Notes: generated from the sequence alone by a model not told the origin. 64,000 bases of DNA from Promethearchaeota archaeon (GCA_030606485.1 JAUWGH010000001.1:62001-126000), one strand, 5' to 3'. Shown: positions 36,823 to 44,844, counted from the stretch's first letter. A program made the numbers and translations.

Positions 36823-37049
36823 TTACTTTATTTAATCTCTATTTTTAAAAAGAGTTATATAAAAAATCCTTTTAATAATAGTCTTAAAATTTGTCTAAAG
36901 TTTAAATATTAATAACTTAATAAAGTTGTTATTTAATTAAATAGAAGTTTGTAAAAAAATAGATATTTGATTCAATCGTTTTAAAAGAGTTTAAAATATC
37001 AAGTCTTTTTAAGGAAAATAACACTGATTTAAAAGAATTATACAATTTT

Positions 37050-37151
37050 ATGAGCAATTATATGACACCAAGACCAGATAAGATAAATGAAATTGAGAGT
37101 AAAAGAGATTTTATCGTAAAAATTAAGGATGAGATAAGGAGAAATGTCTGA
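37050..37151 (+). CDS. Possible 33-residue protein upstream of the 93-aa ORF
   Basis: ATG 37050 to TGA 37149-37151, encoding a charged peptide with MTPRPDKINEIESKRDF and KIKDEIRRNV. Its stop overlaps the start of the next ORF (ATGTCTGA). The frame is also open upstream to 36960 without a start codon, so it may be the 3' end of a truncated larger gene. Kept with low confidence. Confidence 0.3.
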   Translation: MSNYMTPRPDKINEIESKRDFIVKIKDEIRRNV

Positions 37152-37425
37152 TTTACTAGAAATGATTGATAATATGTTAAATAAGAAAAAAGAAACATAT
37201 CAAGAAATTCAACTGAAAAAAAATGATCTTCAGGAAGAGATCGAAATTCCAAATGCAAAAAAGGAATCTAAATATGAAAGAAACGACTTAATATTACCCG
37301 ATTCCGATACACTAAGAAAATTTTGTAGAGATTTAGGATTTAGAGGTAAAAATCTTAGGCTTGTTAATAGAGGACATACCAAATTAATTATTGAATATTT
37401 AATGAAAATACTTTTATATCTTTAG
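37144..37425 (+). CDS. Small hypothetical protein at the edge of the ParB module
   Basis: A 93-residue charged protein, probably helical in residues 1-45 (SDLLEMIDNMLNKKKETYQE) with a small C-terminal domain (LRKFCRDLGFRGKNLRLVNRGHT). No family recognised. Its ATG overlaps the stop of a 33-residue frame by the sequence ATGTCTGA, a pattern of coupled genes. The final residues MKILLYL are hydrophobic. It is followed by a 173-residue gene 80 bases away. Confidence 0.45.
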   Translation: MSDLLEMIDNMLNKKKETYQEIQLKKNDLQEEIEIPNAKKESKYERNDLILPDSDTLRKFCRDLGFRGKNLRLVNRGHTKLIIEYLMKILLYL

Positions 37426-37505
37426 AAAAAGCTAATTATCCAAGATTAATAGAATAACTCTTTAATAAAAATATTTAAAAATATGAAATTGGTGGAAATT
37501 AATTA

Positions 37506-38027
37506 ATGGTTAGTGAATTACATAAGGAAAGGACTGAATATGTAAAGAAATATTTTGAGAATTATAATAATGGTAGAACTCCATTTAAGGAAGCTCATAT
37601 AGAAAAATTCCAAAAGGAACTTATAAAATCAAGCAAAAAAAACAAACGTATTAAACCAGATTTATTAATGTTGTATCACCACGACCAAGACTTAAACCTT
37701 TCAATAAATACAAAAAAGATACCACCTTATATTGGTGTTAAATGGATTGAAGTTATTGATAGTAATTTTAATGAGTTTCCTAAAGTAGAAGATGTAGAAG
37801 AGGCGTTATGTCGAAGTATAACTTGGAGAGATTTATATGAACGAGAGAATCTACAAAAAGGTTTATCTGGAGAAAAAATAAATACAAGAATGAGCCTTTA
37901 TGATGTCTTAAAAGAAAGGTGTACTTTTAAAATAATGTTTTATCTTGTTCAAGATGGTTCCATTTGGAATTGTGAGCAAATAGATAAGAATGAAGATTAT
38001 CTCAATTTTAAATTTGAGGATATCTAG
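37506..38027 (+). CDS. Hypothetical protein, unknown
   Basis: A 173-residue soluble protein, starting MVSELHKERTEYVKKY and ending FKFEDI. It has KPDLLMLYHHDQ, PPYIGVKWIEVIDS and acidic pairs, and is balanced alpha/beta, but nothing identifies a family. A D/K/E arrangement in KPDLLM and WIEVID would allow a nuclease-like fold, but that is speculation. It precedes the relic region at 38041 and ends just before an imperfect direct repeat. Confidence 0.5.
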   Translation: MVSELHKERTEYVKKYFENYNNGRTPFKEAHIEKFQKELIKSSKKNKRIKPDLLMLYHHDQDLNLSINTKKIPPYIGVKWIEVIDSNFNEFPKVEDVEEALCRSITWRDLYERENLQKGLSGEKINTRMSLYDVLKERCTFKIMFYLVQDGSIWNCEQIDKNEDYLNFKFEDI

Positions 38028-38040
38028 TAGTAAAGATACC

Positions 38041-38079
38041 CTTAGTTTGTGCTCTATAGAATGATTATGCTATGACAAG
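38041..38079 (+). repeat. Imperfect direct repeat, left copy
   Basis: CTTAGTT, four variable bases, CTCTATAGAATG, then TAT and CTAT shared at fixed spacing with 42036-42074; about 30 of 39 positions agree. The two copies are 3,995 bases apart in the same orientation and bracket the RHH-ParB-HTH-DUF3800 module. Might be attachment or boundary sequence. Confidence 0.4.
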
Positions 38080-38176
38080 TTATCATTATAAAAAATGCCC
38101 GACAAAACCCCATTTTCAAACAATTTAAAGCTTCATAGTATAGAAAACACTATAAAAGCCAAAATAATATCCTTAA

Positions 38177-38431
38177 AACGAGTTTAATCTTTATAAGAAA
38201 GCTTACCATAAATATAGAGCGAGAGTTAGATATAAATCTGGTTATATCTTTAAATATTAAAGAGATAATAGACATAAATTTAAAGAGTATTAACAAATTC
38301 AATTAAAAAAATATTATTTATCAATATTAATTAGAGCAATTTCATTGATTAATAGTATATTAAAAAACGGTCATTTATTAACGTTGGATTTCTGGAGAGG
38401 TCAAAAATTTAACTATGATAATTTTATTTGA
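38177..38431 (+). pseudogene. Decayed coding relic (possible transposase C-terminus)
   Basis: The plus-strand frame begins after TAA at 38174-38176 and reads NEFNLYKKAYHKYRARVRY, then stops twice (TAA near 38232 and 38268), and continues QLKKYYLSILIRAISLINS and LLTLDFWRGQK before TGA at 38429-38431. The YHKYRARVRYKSG segment is reminiscent of the Y-x2-R-W/x-I-E region of DDE transposases, though the key residues are not intact. The rest of the 38028-38585 gap has no usable ORF. Confidence 0.35.
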
Positions 38432-38585
38432 AATGAGAAAAACCTAGATTATATCTTTTTTTTATTTATTTTTTACTTTTCTTTTACACTCTTTATTTAT
38501 TAATTCTTTAACAAAAGAATATTTATTGAATTATTTTTTTATTATTATTAGTAAAATAGTAAAAAAATTGAACGTTGATATAAAA

Positions 38586-38738
38586 ATGGGTAAAATTGTA
38601 ACAAGTATTAATATAGATGAAGATCTTTTGAAACAAGCAAAGCATTATGCTATAGAGGAGAATTTAACTATAACATCTCTCATAGAAAAGGTATTAAAAA
38701 AAGAATTAAAACAAGAAGACAAAAAAAATAAAGAGTGA
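38586..38738 (+). CDS. Ribbon-helix-helix DNA-binding protein
   Basis: A 50-residue protein from the ATG at 38586: beta strand KIVTSINIDED, helix LLKQAKHYAIEEN, turn, helix TSLIEKVLKKEL, the standard RHH plan of antitoxins, plasmid partition (ParG/SegB-like) and repressor proteins. It opens a four-gene plus-strand cluster with an unknown 90-aa protein, ParB and a HTH protein, so it may autoregulate the cluster or bind its centromere-like site. Its coding frame extends upstream without start codons, but the ATG at 38586 gives the normal family N-terminus. Confidence 0.75.
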   Translation: MGKIVTSINIDEDLLKQAKHYAIEENLTITSLIEKVLKKELKQEDKKNKE

Positions 38739-38745
38739 TATAAAA

Positions 38746-39018
38746 ATGGTAGAATTTGAAGTAAAAAAAGATGGAGCGTTTTATATCTTAAGAGTTGAGA
38801 AAGAGGAAAGCTTTACAGTACTTGAAGATTTAGATTCTGCAGTTGTATATATAAAAAATTTGATTGAAGATAAAGAGAAAAATGTTTCAACAAATGATAT
38901 AGAATTAATGGGAATGAAACTAGATAAAAATAAAATTAGTGCTGGACAAGTTTCGTGGGCTACAATTGCAGAAAAGATAATTTTCTTAGGAAAAAAAGGT
39001 GGGAAAGATACAAACTGA
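38746..39018 (+). CDS. Small hypothetical protein between RHH and ParB
   Basis: A 90-residue alpha/beta protein: strands FEVKKDGAFYILRVEK, acidic helix VVYIKNLIEDKEKN, and a C-terminal part with GMKLDKNKISAGQVSWATIAEKI. No family recognised. Seven bases separate it from the RHH gene, and its stop lies just before the ParB start at 39020, so the genes form a tight operon. By place it may be an adaptor between the RHH and ParB proteins. Confidence 0.55.
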   Translation: MVEFEVKKDGAFYILRVEKEESFTVLEDLDSAVVYIKNLIEDKEKNVSTNDIELMGMKLDKNKISAGQVSWATIAEKIIFLGKKGGKDTN

Positions 39019-39019
39019 A

Positions 39020-40024
39020 ATGGTTAAAAGAAAAGCAAAAGATTTAAAACCTGATTTTAATCAACCAAGAAAAGTATTTGATGAAGAAAGTATAGAATTA
39101 TTAGCAGAAACTTATAAAACCCAAGGAATTATTAATCCTATTGAAATTGATGAAAATAATATGATTATTACAGGTGAAATGCGATGGAGAGCTGCAAAAG
39201 AAGCTGGCTTAGAAGAAATTGAATGTAGATTAATTAATGGTTTATCTGAGATCGAAAAGATAGAAAGACAAGTTATCGAAAATGAACATTTACATAGATT
39301 AACATCAATTGAAAGGGAAAATGTTATTTATAATCTCTGGAATAGCGGAAAATATAAAACTAAAAAAGAACTTGCTAATATACTAGGTATAAATTCTAGT
39401 ACTATTTCATATCTTATTGGTGGTAAAAAATCAAGAGAAAAATTGAGAGCGAAAAATATTCCAACTGATGGAATCTCTACTACGACTTTAACTACTATAA
39501 TTGGATTGAAAAGCAGTGAACAAGAAAAAGTAATAAATAAAATAATTAAGGGTGAAATAGAAAGTGGAAAGCTTCTGGAATATGTTCAAACTATTAAGAA
39601 ACTCCCTTCCGACCTTAAAGAAGAAGTTTTAAAAATTGATAGTAAAATAAGTCCTGAATTAGCATTAACTATTGCAGAATTCTCGTCTCCAGAAAAAAGA
39701 GGAGAAATAATTAATGAAATAAAAAAGACACATAAGGTTCTTGAAGAAGATATTGAATACATTTTTGATGTTGCTAAAGGAGAAAGAAAAGCAGAAATAA
39801 AATTTATTGATACAATATATACCAAAGTAGAGATATTTCAGAATATTGCATTTAGAGTTTTCAATCGAATAATTGCTGAGTCTATAGGAGTCCTTCCACG
39901 TTCAGCAAAAGACACATGCATAAGATTAATGCAAGAAATGGTTAGTCATTTGAATAGAGAATTAGAGAAATTAAACAGAATTATAATAATAAAAAAAGAG
40001 GCTAATTTAATTGAGAATGAGTAG
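39020..40024 (+). CDS. ParB-like partition/nuclease-domain protein
   Basis: A 334-residue ParB family protein. The N-terminal ParB domain has LKPDFNQPRKVFDEESIELLAE, GIINPIEID and the nucleotide-binding motif TGEMRWRAAKEAG (GE-x-RWRA), which in ParB binds CTP. A central helix-turn-helix (KKELANILGINSSTISYLIGG; about residues 112-131) would recognise parS-like DNA, and a long helical C-terminus follows. No ParA ATPase is encoded nearby, so classic plasmid partition is not obvious; RHH and HTH neighbours suggest a plasmid- or virus-derived module. A GTG at 38999 would add seven residues and overlap the upstream gene; the ATG after the stop is preferred. Confidence 0.85.
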   Translation: MVKRKAKDLKPDFNQPRKVFDEESIELLAETYKTQGIINPIEIDENNMIITGEMRWRAAKEAGLEEIECRLINGLSEIEKIERQVIENEHLHRLTSIERENVIYNLWNSGKYKTKKELANILGINSSTISYLIGGKKSREKLRAKNIPTDGISTTTLTTIIGLKSSEQEKVINKIIKGEIESGKLLEYVQTIKKLPSDLKEEVLKIDSKISPELALTIAEFSSPEKRGEIINEIKKTHKVLEEDIEYIFDVAKGERKAEIKFIDTIYTKVEIFQNIAFRVFNRIIAESIGVLPRSAKDTCIRLMQEMVSHLNRELEKLNRIIIIKKEANLIENE

Positions 40025-40559
40025 AAAAGAAAGAGATGATATTAAATTAAAAATACTAGAACAATATCAAGAAGATAGAAGTTCTTTAGGCTCAGTTCCT
40101 AGAATATGTGATTTAATAGGATTGAAATCAGAAAATAGAAAGATTGTGCAAAGAGTTCGTAATATCATTGTGAAACAGAGAAACTATGTAAAAAAACGTA
40201 TATTGGCACCAAAAATGAGAATTGAAATTGGATCTAAGGATAAAGATTATGAAAAGTGTTATCAAGAGACTCTAAAGATTGCAAATGAAGATAAAAGACT
40301 CTTTCTTTATTTTGATAAGGATTTAGGTTATTATACGATTCCTGAGAGTTTAATAGATTTTATAGCAATAAATATATATACTCTTGAGAAAATATCCAGA
40401 GGATTATTAAATATAACAAGAACCCTAGGTGAATGTGATGCAATGATTCCGTATACTGGTAAAAAAATTAAAGAATTATTTTACAAATCTGTTATTATGT
40501 TGGATGATTATTTGGATAGAGATTTTATAAAGTTCTTAGAAACAGATTATAAAAAATAG
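40017..40559 (+). CDS. HTH-containing hypothetical protein
   Basis: A 180-residue protein. An N-terminal part includes RDDIKLKILEQYQEDRSSLG and PRICDLIGLKSENRKIVQRV, which resembles a helix-turn-helix with a recognition helix. The C-terminal part is helical with KISRGLLNITRTLGECDAM and YTGKKIKELFYKS. The ATG at 40017 overlaps the end of the ParB gene by eight bases, so it is translated with ParB. No known family; it could be a co-regulator or partition accessory. Confidence 0.55.
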   Translation: MSRKERDDIKLKILEQYQEDRSSLGSVPRICDLIGLKSENRKIVQRVRNIIVKQRNYVKKRILAPKMRIEIGSKDKDYEKCYQETLKIANEDKRLFLYFDKDLGYYTIPESLIDFIAINIYTLEKISRGLLNITRTLGECDAMIPYTGKKIKELFYKSVIMLDDYLDRDFIKFLETDYKK

Positions 40560-40602
40560 CTTTTTTAATTTAATCTGCCGTTATTATTTTGATGATCGAA
40601 AA

Positions 40603-40893
40603 TTGCTAGGTTTTGTGAGTCTAGGATTAGATGTAAAAATATATGATAATAATTCGGGAATACAACTTTTTAATGATGGAAATCTCTATAATTCTGATGG
40701 AAAATCGCTAATTCAGAATTACAATGAAATAAAGAAAGAAGAATTAGAATTTATTAAAAATTATTTAAAAGGATTGCGTAAATATTGGAATAAAAGAAAT
40801 AGGAAAATTTCTTATAGAACTAAATTAAAATCTAAACTTGACTTTAATAAATTAACAGATTTTTTATCTAATCTTACAATTTTATTTTTTTGA
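40603..40893 (+). pseudogene. Possible C-terminal fragment of a lost gene
   Basis: A 96-codon frame with only a TTG at 40603 as start; the frame is open upstream into the preceding gene without ATG or GTG. It reads FVSLGLDVKIYDNNSGIQ, a segment of strands and turns, then a helical EEIKKEELEFI-like part and a basic stretch YWNKRNRKISYR. No family. Its lack of a normal start and of a ribosome site suggests a relic, but a functional TTG start cannot be ruled out. Confidence 0.3.
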
Positions 40894-41031
40894 TAAAATT
40901 AATAAAAATTAATTAGATCTTATTTCTCTAATCTGTTTTTTGTTGCAAAAAATTAAAATTTTAATTAAAAAGAATATATTATAATTAAAAACTCAAAGAA
41001 ATTCTTTATTATTAGCCTAAGGTAAAATTTA

Positions 41032-41838
41032 ATGTATTTAATTTATATTGATGAATCTGGAACTTCTGTTAAATATAATAAAGATCCAAAACATTTTTCT
41101 TTAACTGCTTGTATAATAAATGAAAATGATTGGATTTTGATTAATGAAGCTATAGTGGTGCTTAAGAGAAAATATTTTAGAAGATATGACCCATATAGTA
41201 TCGAATTACATGCAAAGAATATATTTCATAAAAAAGGGCTTTTTATTCGAGAATTAAGAGGGAATCGGAATTTTGATCTATTGGATGAATTTTATGATGT
41301 AGTTTCTATTTTACCGATTGTTATTATAACGGTAGTAATAGATAAAAAAGCTTTAGAACATAAACAAAGCGTCAGTTCATTTATAGTAAATTATACTCCT
41401 TATCAATTATGTTGGCATTACTTAATAGAAAGAATATGCAAATATTTAAATAAAAAGAATTTCGAATTTGATAACAGGGGTGAGGGCAATCAATTTGGAC
41501 TCTTATTAATTGATAAACAAAGTAATAAAAAACTGAATCGAAAAGTAAGAACCACTATTCTTAATTATATTAGAGGTAAAAAATTTATAAAAATAGGAAG
41601 AAAATACATATCTACAAGATACCTTCTAAAAGAAGTTCATTTTTTAGAATCTGAATTTTATAATCTATCCCAAATAACAGATTTAATAGCATATACAGTT
41701 AATAGAAAATATTCATCAAAAAATAAAAATTCAAAAATTGATCGATATAATGAGAAATATTATCAAAAAATTGAAAAATTGTTTGATACAAATGTAAATG
41801 GAATTAAAGAAGGATCTGGAATAAAAATTTATCCATAA
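41032..41838 (+). CDS. DUF3800 protein (RNase H-like fold)
   Basis: A 268-residue protein of the DUF3800 family. The N-terminus MYLIYIDESGTSV carries the conserved D-E pair of the RNase H-like active site, HFSLTACIIN and ELHAKNIFHKKG follow, and the later DKQSNKKLN and LLKEVHFLESEFYNLSQITDLIAYTV supply the usual helix with Asp. DUF3800 proteins are frequent cargo on mobile elements and in defence islands; their substrate is not established. The gene is followed by a hairpin pair and lies inside the repeat-bracketed module. Own promoter likely in the 130-base gap upstream. Confidence 0.85.
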   Translation: MYLIYIDESGTSVKYNKDPKHFSLTACIINENDWILINEAIVVLKRKYFRRYDPYSIELHAKNIFHKKGLFIRELRGNRNFDLLDEFYDVVSILPIVIITVVIDKKALEHKQSVSSFIVNYTPYQLCWHYLIERICKYLNKKNFEFDNRGEGNQFGLLLIDKQSNKKLNRKVRTTILNYIRGKKFIKIGRKYISTRYLLKEVHFLESEFYNLSQITDLIAYTVNRKYSSKNKNSKIDRYNEKYYQKIEKLFDTNVNGIKEGSGIKIYP

Positions 41839-41851
41839 AATAAAAAGGGTG

Positions 41852-41912
41852 GTAGGTTAGAAGCGATAAACGCTACAATAGCCTACTATTTAATTGCGAT
41901 AAACGCAATTAA
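41852..41912 (+). repeat. Two hairpins sharing the apical sequence GCG-ATAAA-CGC
   Basis: The 11-mer GCGATAAACGC occurs at 41863-41873 and 41896-41906, exactly 33 bases apart. The second is the tip of a perfect nine-base stem (TTAATTGCG/CGCAATTAA, 41890-41912). The first is the tip of a longer bulged stem: outer arms GTAGGTTA (41852-41859) and TAGCCTAC (41879-41886) with one G-U pair. Both follow the DUF3800 stop within 75 bases. They could be an RNA structure, transcription end or protein-binding sites. Confidence 0.6.
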
Positions 41913-42035
41913 GCCACAATTATTATAAGGTTAATTAAATATTTAAATTTGATCACTATTGAAAATTACTAATTTCTAATTTTTTAACATATTATAAAGA
42001 ATAATTATTTTTATTTTTATTATTTTTTCCCCTAT

Positions 42036-42074
42036 CTTAGTTATTACTCTATAGAATGTCTATACTATTATAAC
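42036..42074 (+). repeat. Imperfect direct repeat, right copy
   Basis: Second copy of the 38041-38079 repeat, with the 12-mer CTCTATAGAATG and the shared CTTAGTT, TAT and CTAT segments at the same spacing. Confidence 0.4.
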
Positions 42075-42092
42075 CTTTCACATTGATACCAT

Positions 42093-42287
42093 TTATTTAA
42101 TTTTGTCGGCACTAAATTTCATTTCGATATATGAAATATCATCTAAAGTAAAAATAATTGTGTTAAAATCCATAAAAAATTTTTTGGTAGCAAACATTTT
42201 TTCCCAGATTAAATGATCAACTTCCTGCCCTTGCCATACTCTTCTTAATCGTGCCAATTTCGTTTTATCATTTATTCTTAATATCAG
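42093..42287 (-). pseudogene. Coding relic without start
   Basis: The minus-strand frame 42287-42093, open between TAA codons, encodes about 64 residues including RINDKTKLARLRRVWQGQ, EVDHLIWEKMFATKKFF and LDDISYIEMKFSADKIK before TAA at 42095. The composition is protein-like and the only starts are CTG, TTG or an internal ATG. Probably the 3' part of a lost gene; family unknown. Confidence 0.4.
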
Positions 42288-42401
42288 TTAGTATTCCATC
42301 TTTTAAATGAGATTAGACCAAACAATTAGTGAATTATGACAAAAAATCAGTTTATTTTTCGAGTATACATTTTTATAAAATATTCTGGGAATAGAAAAAT
42401 T

Positions 42402-42825
42402 ATGGATAAAGAAGAATTTGAAAAGAGAAAAAATCGCTTAGTCAGAAATGGATTAAATATTATAAATGGATTAAAGGAAACCTTTCAAGCTTTATTGGAT
42501 AATGATTGGTATGGAAAATTTGAATACCCCGAAATTGAAGTTGCAGATGGTACTACCATTAAACCAGAGTCAGTGGATATACAGATATTATTTAAAAGGA
42601 TAATATCACTTAATACTGAACTTGTAAAATACCATCATAAACTTAAATCTTTATGGGAAGAAGGTTTGAAATAGGATTTATAATGGCACAATTGAAAATA
42701 TTTTAACTTATCAGACAATTGAAAATAGTAAAGAAACTTTTGAAGGAATACTCTTAGAAATGATAAATCATGCAAAAAAATATTATGGATTGAATTTAAA
42801 TGAGAAATTAGCCAAGATTAATTAA
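42402..42825 (+). pseudogene. Small gene broken by a one-base frameshift
   Basis: From ATG 42402 (an in-frame ATG at 42336 would add 22 residues) the protein reads MDKEEFEKRKNRLVRNGL to LVKYHHKLKSLWEEGLK and stops at 42672-42674. In the +1 frame, coding continues directly across the stop: NRIYNGTIENILTYQTIENS, EGILLEMINHAKKYYG, LNEKLAKIN, ending at 42823-42825. The second part has no start of its own. A single extra A in the AAA before TAG would explain it. Total would be about 140 residues, unknown family. Either a recent mutation, an assembly error or programmed frameshifting. Confidence 0.55.
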
Positions 42826-42847
42826 ATATTGAAAAAGGAACTAAAAA

Positions 42848-43621
42848 ATGTGGGAGAAAAAGAAAATTTTAATTTTAGTTAAAGCCTATCCTGAAAGAAG
42901 TAAAAGGTATGGATCAGTAATTTGTATGGCAGGTTTAACTAAAGAAGGAGAATTTATAAGAATTTATCCCGTAGAATTTGATTATTTTATCAAAAAGTTA
43001 AAAATTAAAAAGTTTTCATGGATAGAAGCTCAAGTTAAAAAAACTAGTGAAAAATTAATGAGAAAAGAAAGTTATAAAGTAAAAAGAAATACAATTAAAG
43101 TTTTAGATAATTCTTTATCAAAATTAAAGGGAAGCTATACTGAGAAAATAAAAATTTGGCAAGAAAGAAAAAAATTAATATTACCTCATGTTAATACTTC
43201 AATAGAAGAATTAATGCAAAAGTGGGAAAAAGATCGAACCTCTTTAGGTCTTATAAAACCAAATTTGATTAAATTTAATTTTAGAAAACCTATAAAGGAT
43301 ATAAAAATTGAACATCAAAAAATACTTCAAAAAACATTAAATAATGAATATATTCATGTTGCAGATAAAATAGAACATATTATTAGTTATAATTTTAAAT
43401 GTAATGATCCTACATGTAAAGGTCACGATTTGACTTGTGAAGATTGGGAACTATTTGAAGCAATAAGGAAATGGAAATATCCTCCAAAAGAAAAAGAATT
43501 GAAAATAAAAAAAAAATTTTTTGATTGGATGAAAAAAAGAGATATATACTTTTATGTAGGAATGCTTTCGACATTTCCAAATTGGATTATAATTGGACTT
43601 TTTTATCCACCAAAAATATAA
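42848..43621 (+). CDS. Conserved unknown protein commonly found near DUF488/ParB genes
   Basis: A 257-residue protein beginning MWEKKKILILVKAYPERSKRYGS; the ILVKAYPE, YGSVICMAG and EFIRIYPVEF segments are recurrent in a widespread uncharacterised family I recall from accessory regions. A C-terminal cysteine cluster KCNDPTCKGHDLTCEDWE (C-x4-C-x6-C) could bind zinc, and the last third has GMLSTFPNWIIIGLFYP. Strands at the N-terminus suggest a PD or OB-type nucleic-acid fold, unproven. It is followed 14 bases later by a ParB-DUF488 fusion, so the two are one operon and probably act together. Confidence 0.6.
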   Translation: MWEKKKILILVKAYPERSKRYGSVICMAGLTKEGEFIRIYPVEFDYFIKKLKIKKFSWIEAQVKKTSEKLMRKESYKVKRNTIKVLDNSLSKLKGSYTEKIKIWQERKKLILPHVNTSIEELMQKWEKDRTSLGLIKPNLIKFNFRKPIKDIKIEHQKILQKTLNNEYIHVADKIEHIISYNFKCNDPTCKGHDLTCEDWELFEAIRKWKYPPKEKELKIKKKFFDWMKKRDIYFYVGMLSTFPNWIIIGLFYPPKI

Positions 43622-43635
43622 AGAGAGTTGATAAA

Positions 43636-44700
43636 ATGAAAATAAAAATTAATAAAATAGAAGTTGGAAAATATTCTATTAGGGAGAAATCTGATGAAGA
43701 GTATTTAAAAGAACTTAAAGAGAGCTTAAAGATTGATGGACAATGGAATCCCATAATTATAAGACCTATTGAAAAGGGAAAATATGAATTAATTTCAGGA
43801 CATTATCGTTTGCAGGCAGCTAAAGAATTAGGTTGGGAAGAAATTGAGGCAAATGTAAAAGATTTACAAGACCTTGAGGCTAATGTGTTATCTATGAAAA
43901 CTAATTTAATAAGAATGGAAATGTCGCCAAGAGAACAAGGTAAAGTCTTACATAAGATAATTACAGAATATGGGATTACTCAAAATGAATTAGCAAAAAA
44001 AATAGGGATGAGTCAATCTAAAATTAGTCAATTATTAACAATTGTCTTGAAATTAGATAAATCTGTTGTTGAAGCTCTAAATTCAAAGAAAATAAATTAT
44101 GGAATTGCATCAATTATTGGCAGTTTAAGTATAGAACAGCAATCTAAATTTTTAAAAATCCTTTTAGATCGCAAAATATCATCTCCAGCGTTGGCAACAC
44201 AGATTAAAAATAAATATTTAAACGATACAATATATACAATAGGTTATCAAGGTCGAAATTTGCAAAATTTTATTGAAATTTTGAAAAAAAATGAAATCAA
44301 ACTTGTTGTGGATGTTAGAAGTTCCGCAAAATCAGAAAAAAAGCCAGAATTCAATGAAGATATTTTAAAACGTGAATTAGAAAGAAATAAATTAAAATAT
44401 AAACATTATCCAGAATTAGGAATTCCATTTTTGCTTCAAGAACCTTATAAGAATGGTAAATTTTCTTACGATTGTTTAAAGCAGTGGTATAATTGGCATA
44501 TCGAAGAAAAAGTCGAATTAGAAGAAATAATAAAATTTTTAAAAGATTCGGGACAATCAGCTATAATGTGTATGGAAAGGTACGCAAAACCAATAAAGGA
44601 ACAAAAATATGCATGTCATAGAGATATTCTTGCAAATTTAATATTAAATCTCAAAGTTTCAGATCCATTACTTGATTTTAATAAGAGAAAAGATTTATAA
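43636..44700 (+). CDS. ParB-DUF488 fusion protein
   Basis: A 354-residue protein. Residues 1-100 form a ParB nucleotidase domain (NPIIIRPIEKGKYELISG, then GHYRLQAAKELGWEEIEA). Residues 115-145 form a helix-turn-helix (GITQNELAKKIGMSQSKISQ). Residues 195-340 form DUF488: YTIGYQGRNLQNFIEIL, VVDVRSSAKSEKK, and the final motif AIMCMERYAKPIKE with YACHRDILAN, whose C-M-E and C-H-R are the family's conserved residues. DUF488 is uncharacterised but common in genome-defence and stress loci. The fusion of ParB with DUF488 is unusual to me. The ATG at 43636 is preferred; the upstream extension overlaps the neighbour's end. Confidence 0.8.
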   Translation: MKIKINKIEVGKYSIREKSDEEYLKELKESLKIDGQWNPIIIRPIEKGKYELISGHYRLQAAKELGWEEIEANVKDLQDLEANVLSMKTNLIRMEMSPREQGKVLHKIITEYGITQNELAKKIGMSQSKISQLLTIVLKLDKSVVEALNSKKINYGIASIIGSLSIEQQSKFLKILLDRKISSPALATQIKNKYLNDTIYTIGYQGRNLQNFIEILKKNEIKLVVDVRSSAKSEKKPEFNEDILKRELERNKLKYKHYPELGIPFLLQEPYKNGKFSYDCLKQWYNWHIEEKVELEEIIKFLKDSGQSAIMCMERYAKPIKEQKYACHRDILANLILNLKVSDPLLDFNKRKDL

Positions 44701-44844
44701 GAATATTTTTAAAATTAATATAATTTAAATAAAATTCACGGATTTAATACCCGATAAAAATAGTTTAAACTGCTAATTTCACTATGAAAATATAATCATA
44801 ATATTGAAGTGTATGTTGTAGTTATCTGATTCTTATTATCATTA

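Larger units (their letters stand above)
41839..42335. other. Gene-poor stretch with hairpins and gene relic
   Basis: Apart from the twin hairpins (41852-41912), the right copy of the direct repeat (42036) and a minus-strand coding relic (42093-42287), I see nothing in this gap. It is AT-rich with runs of T. Confidence 0.4.
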
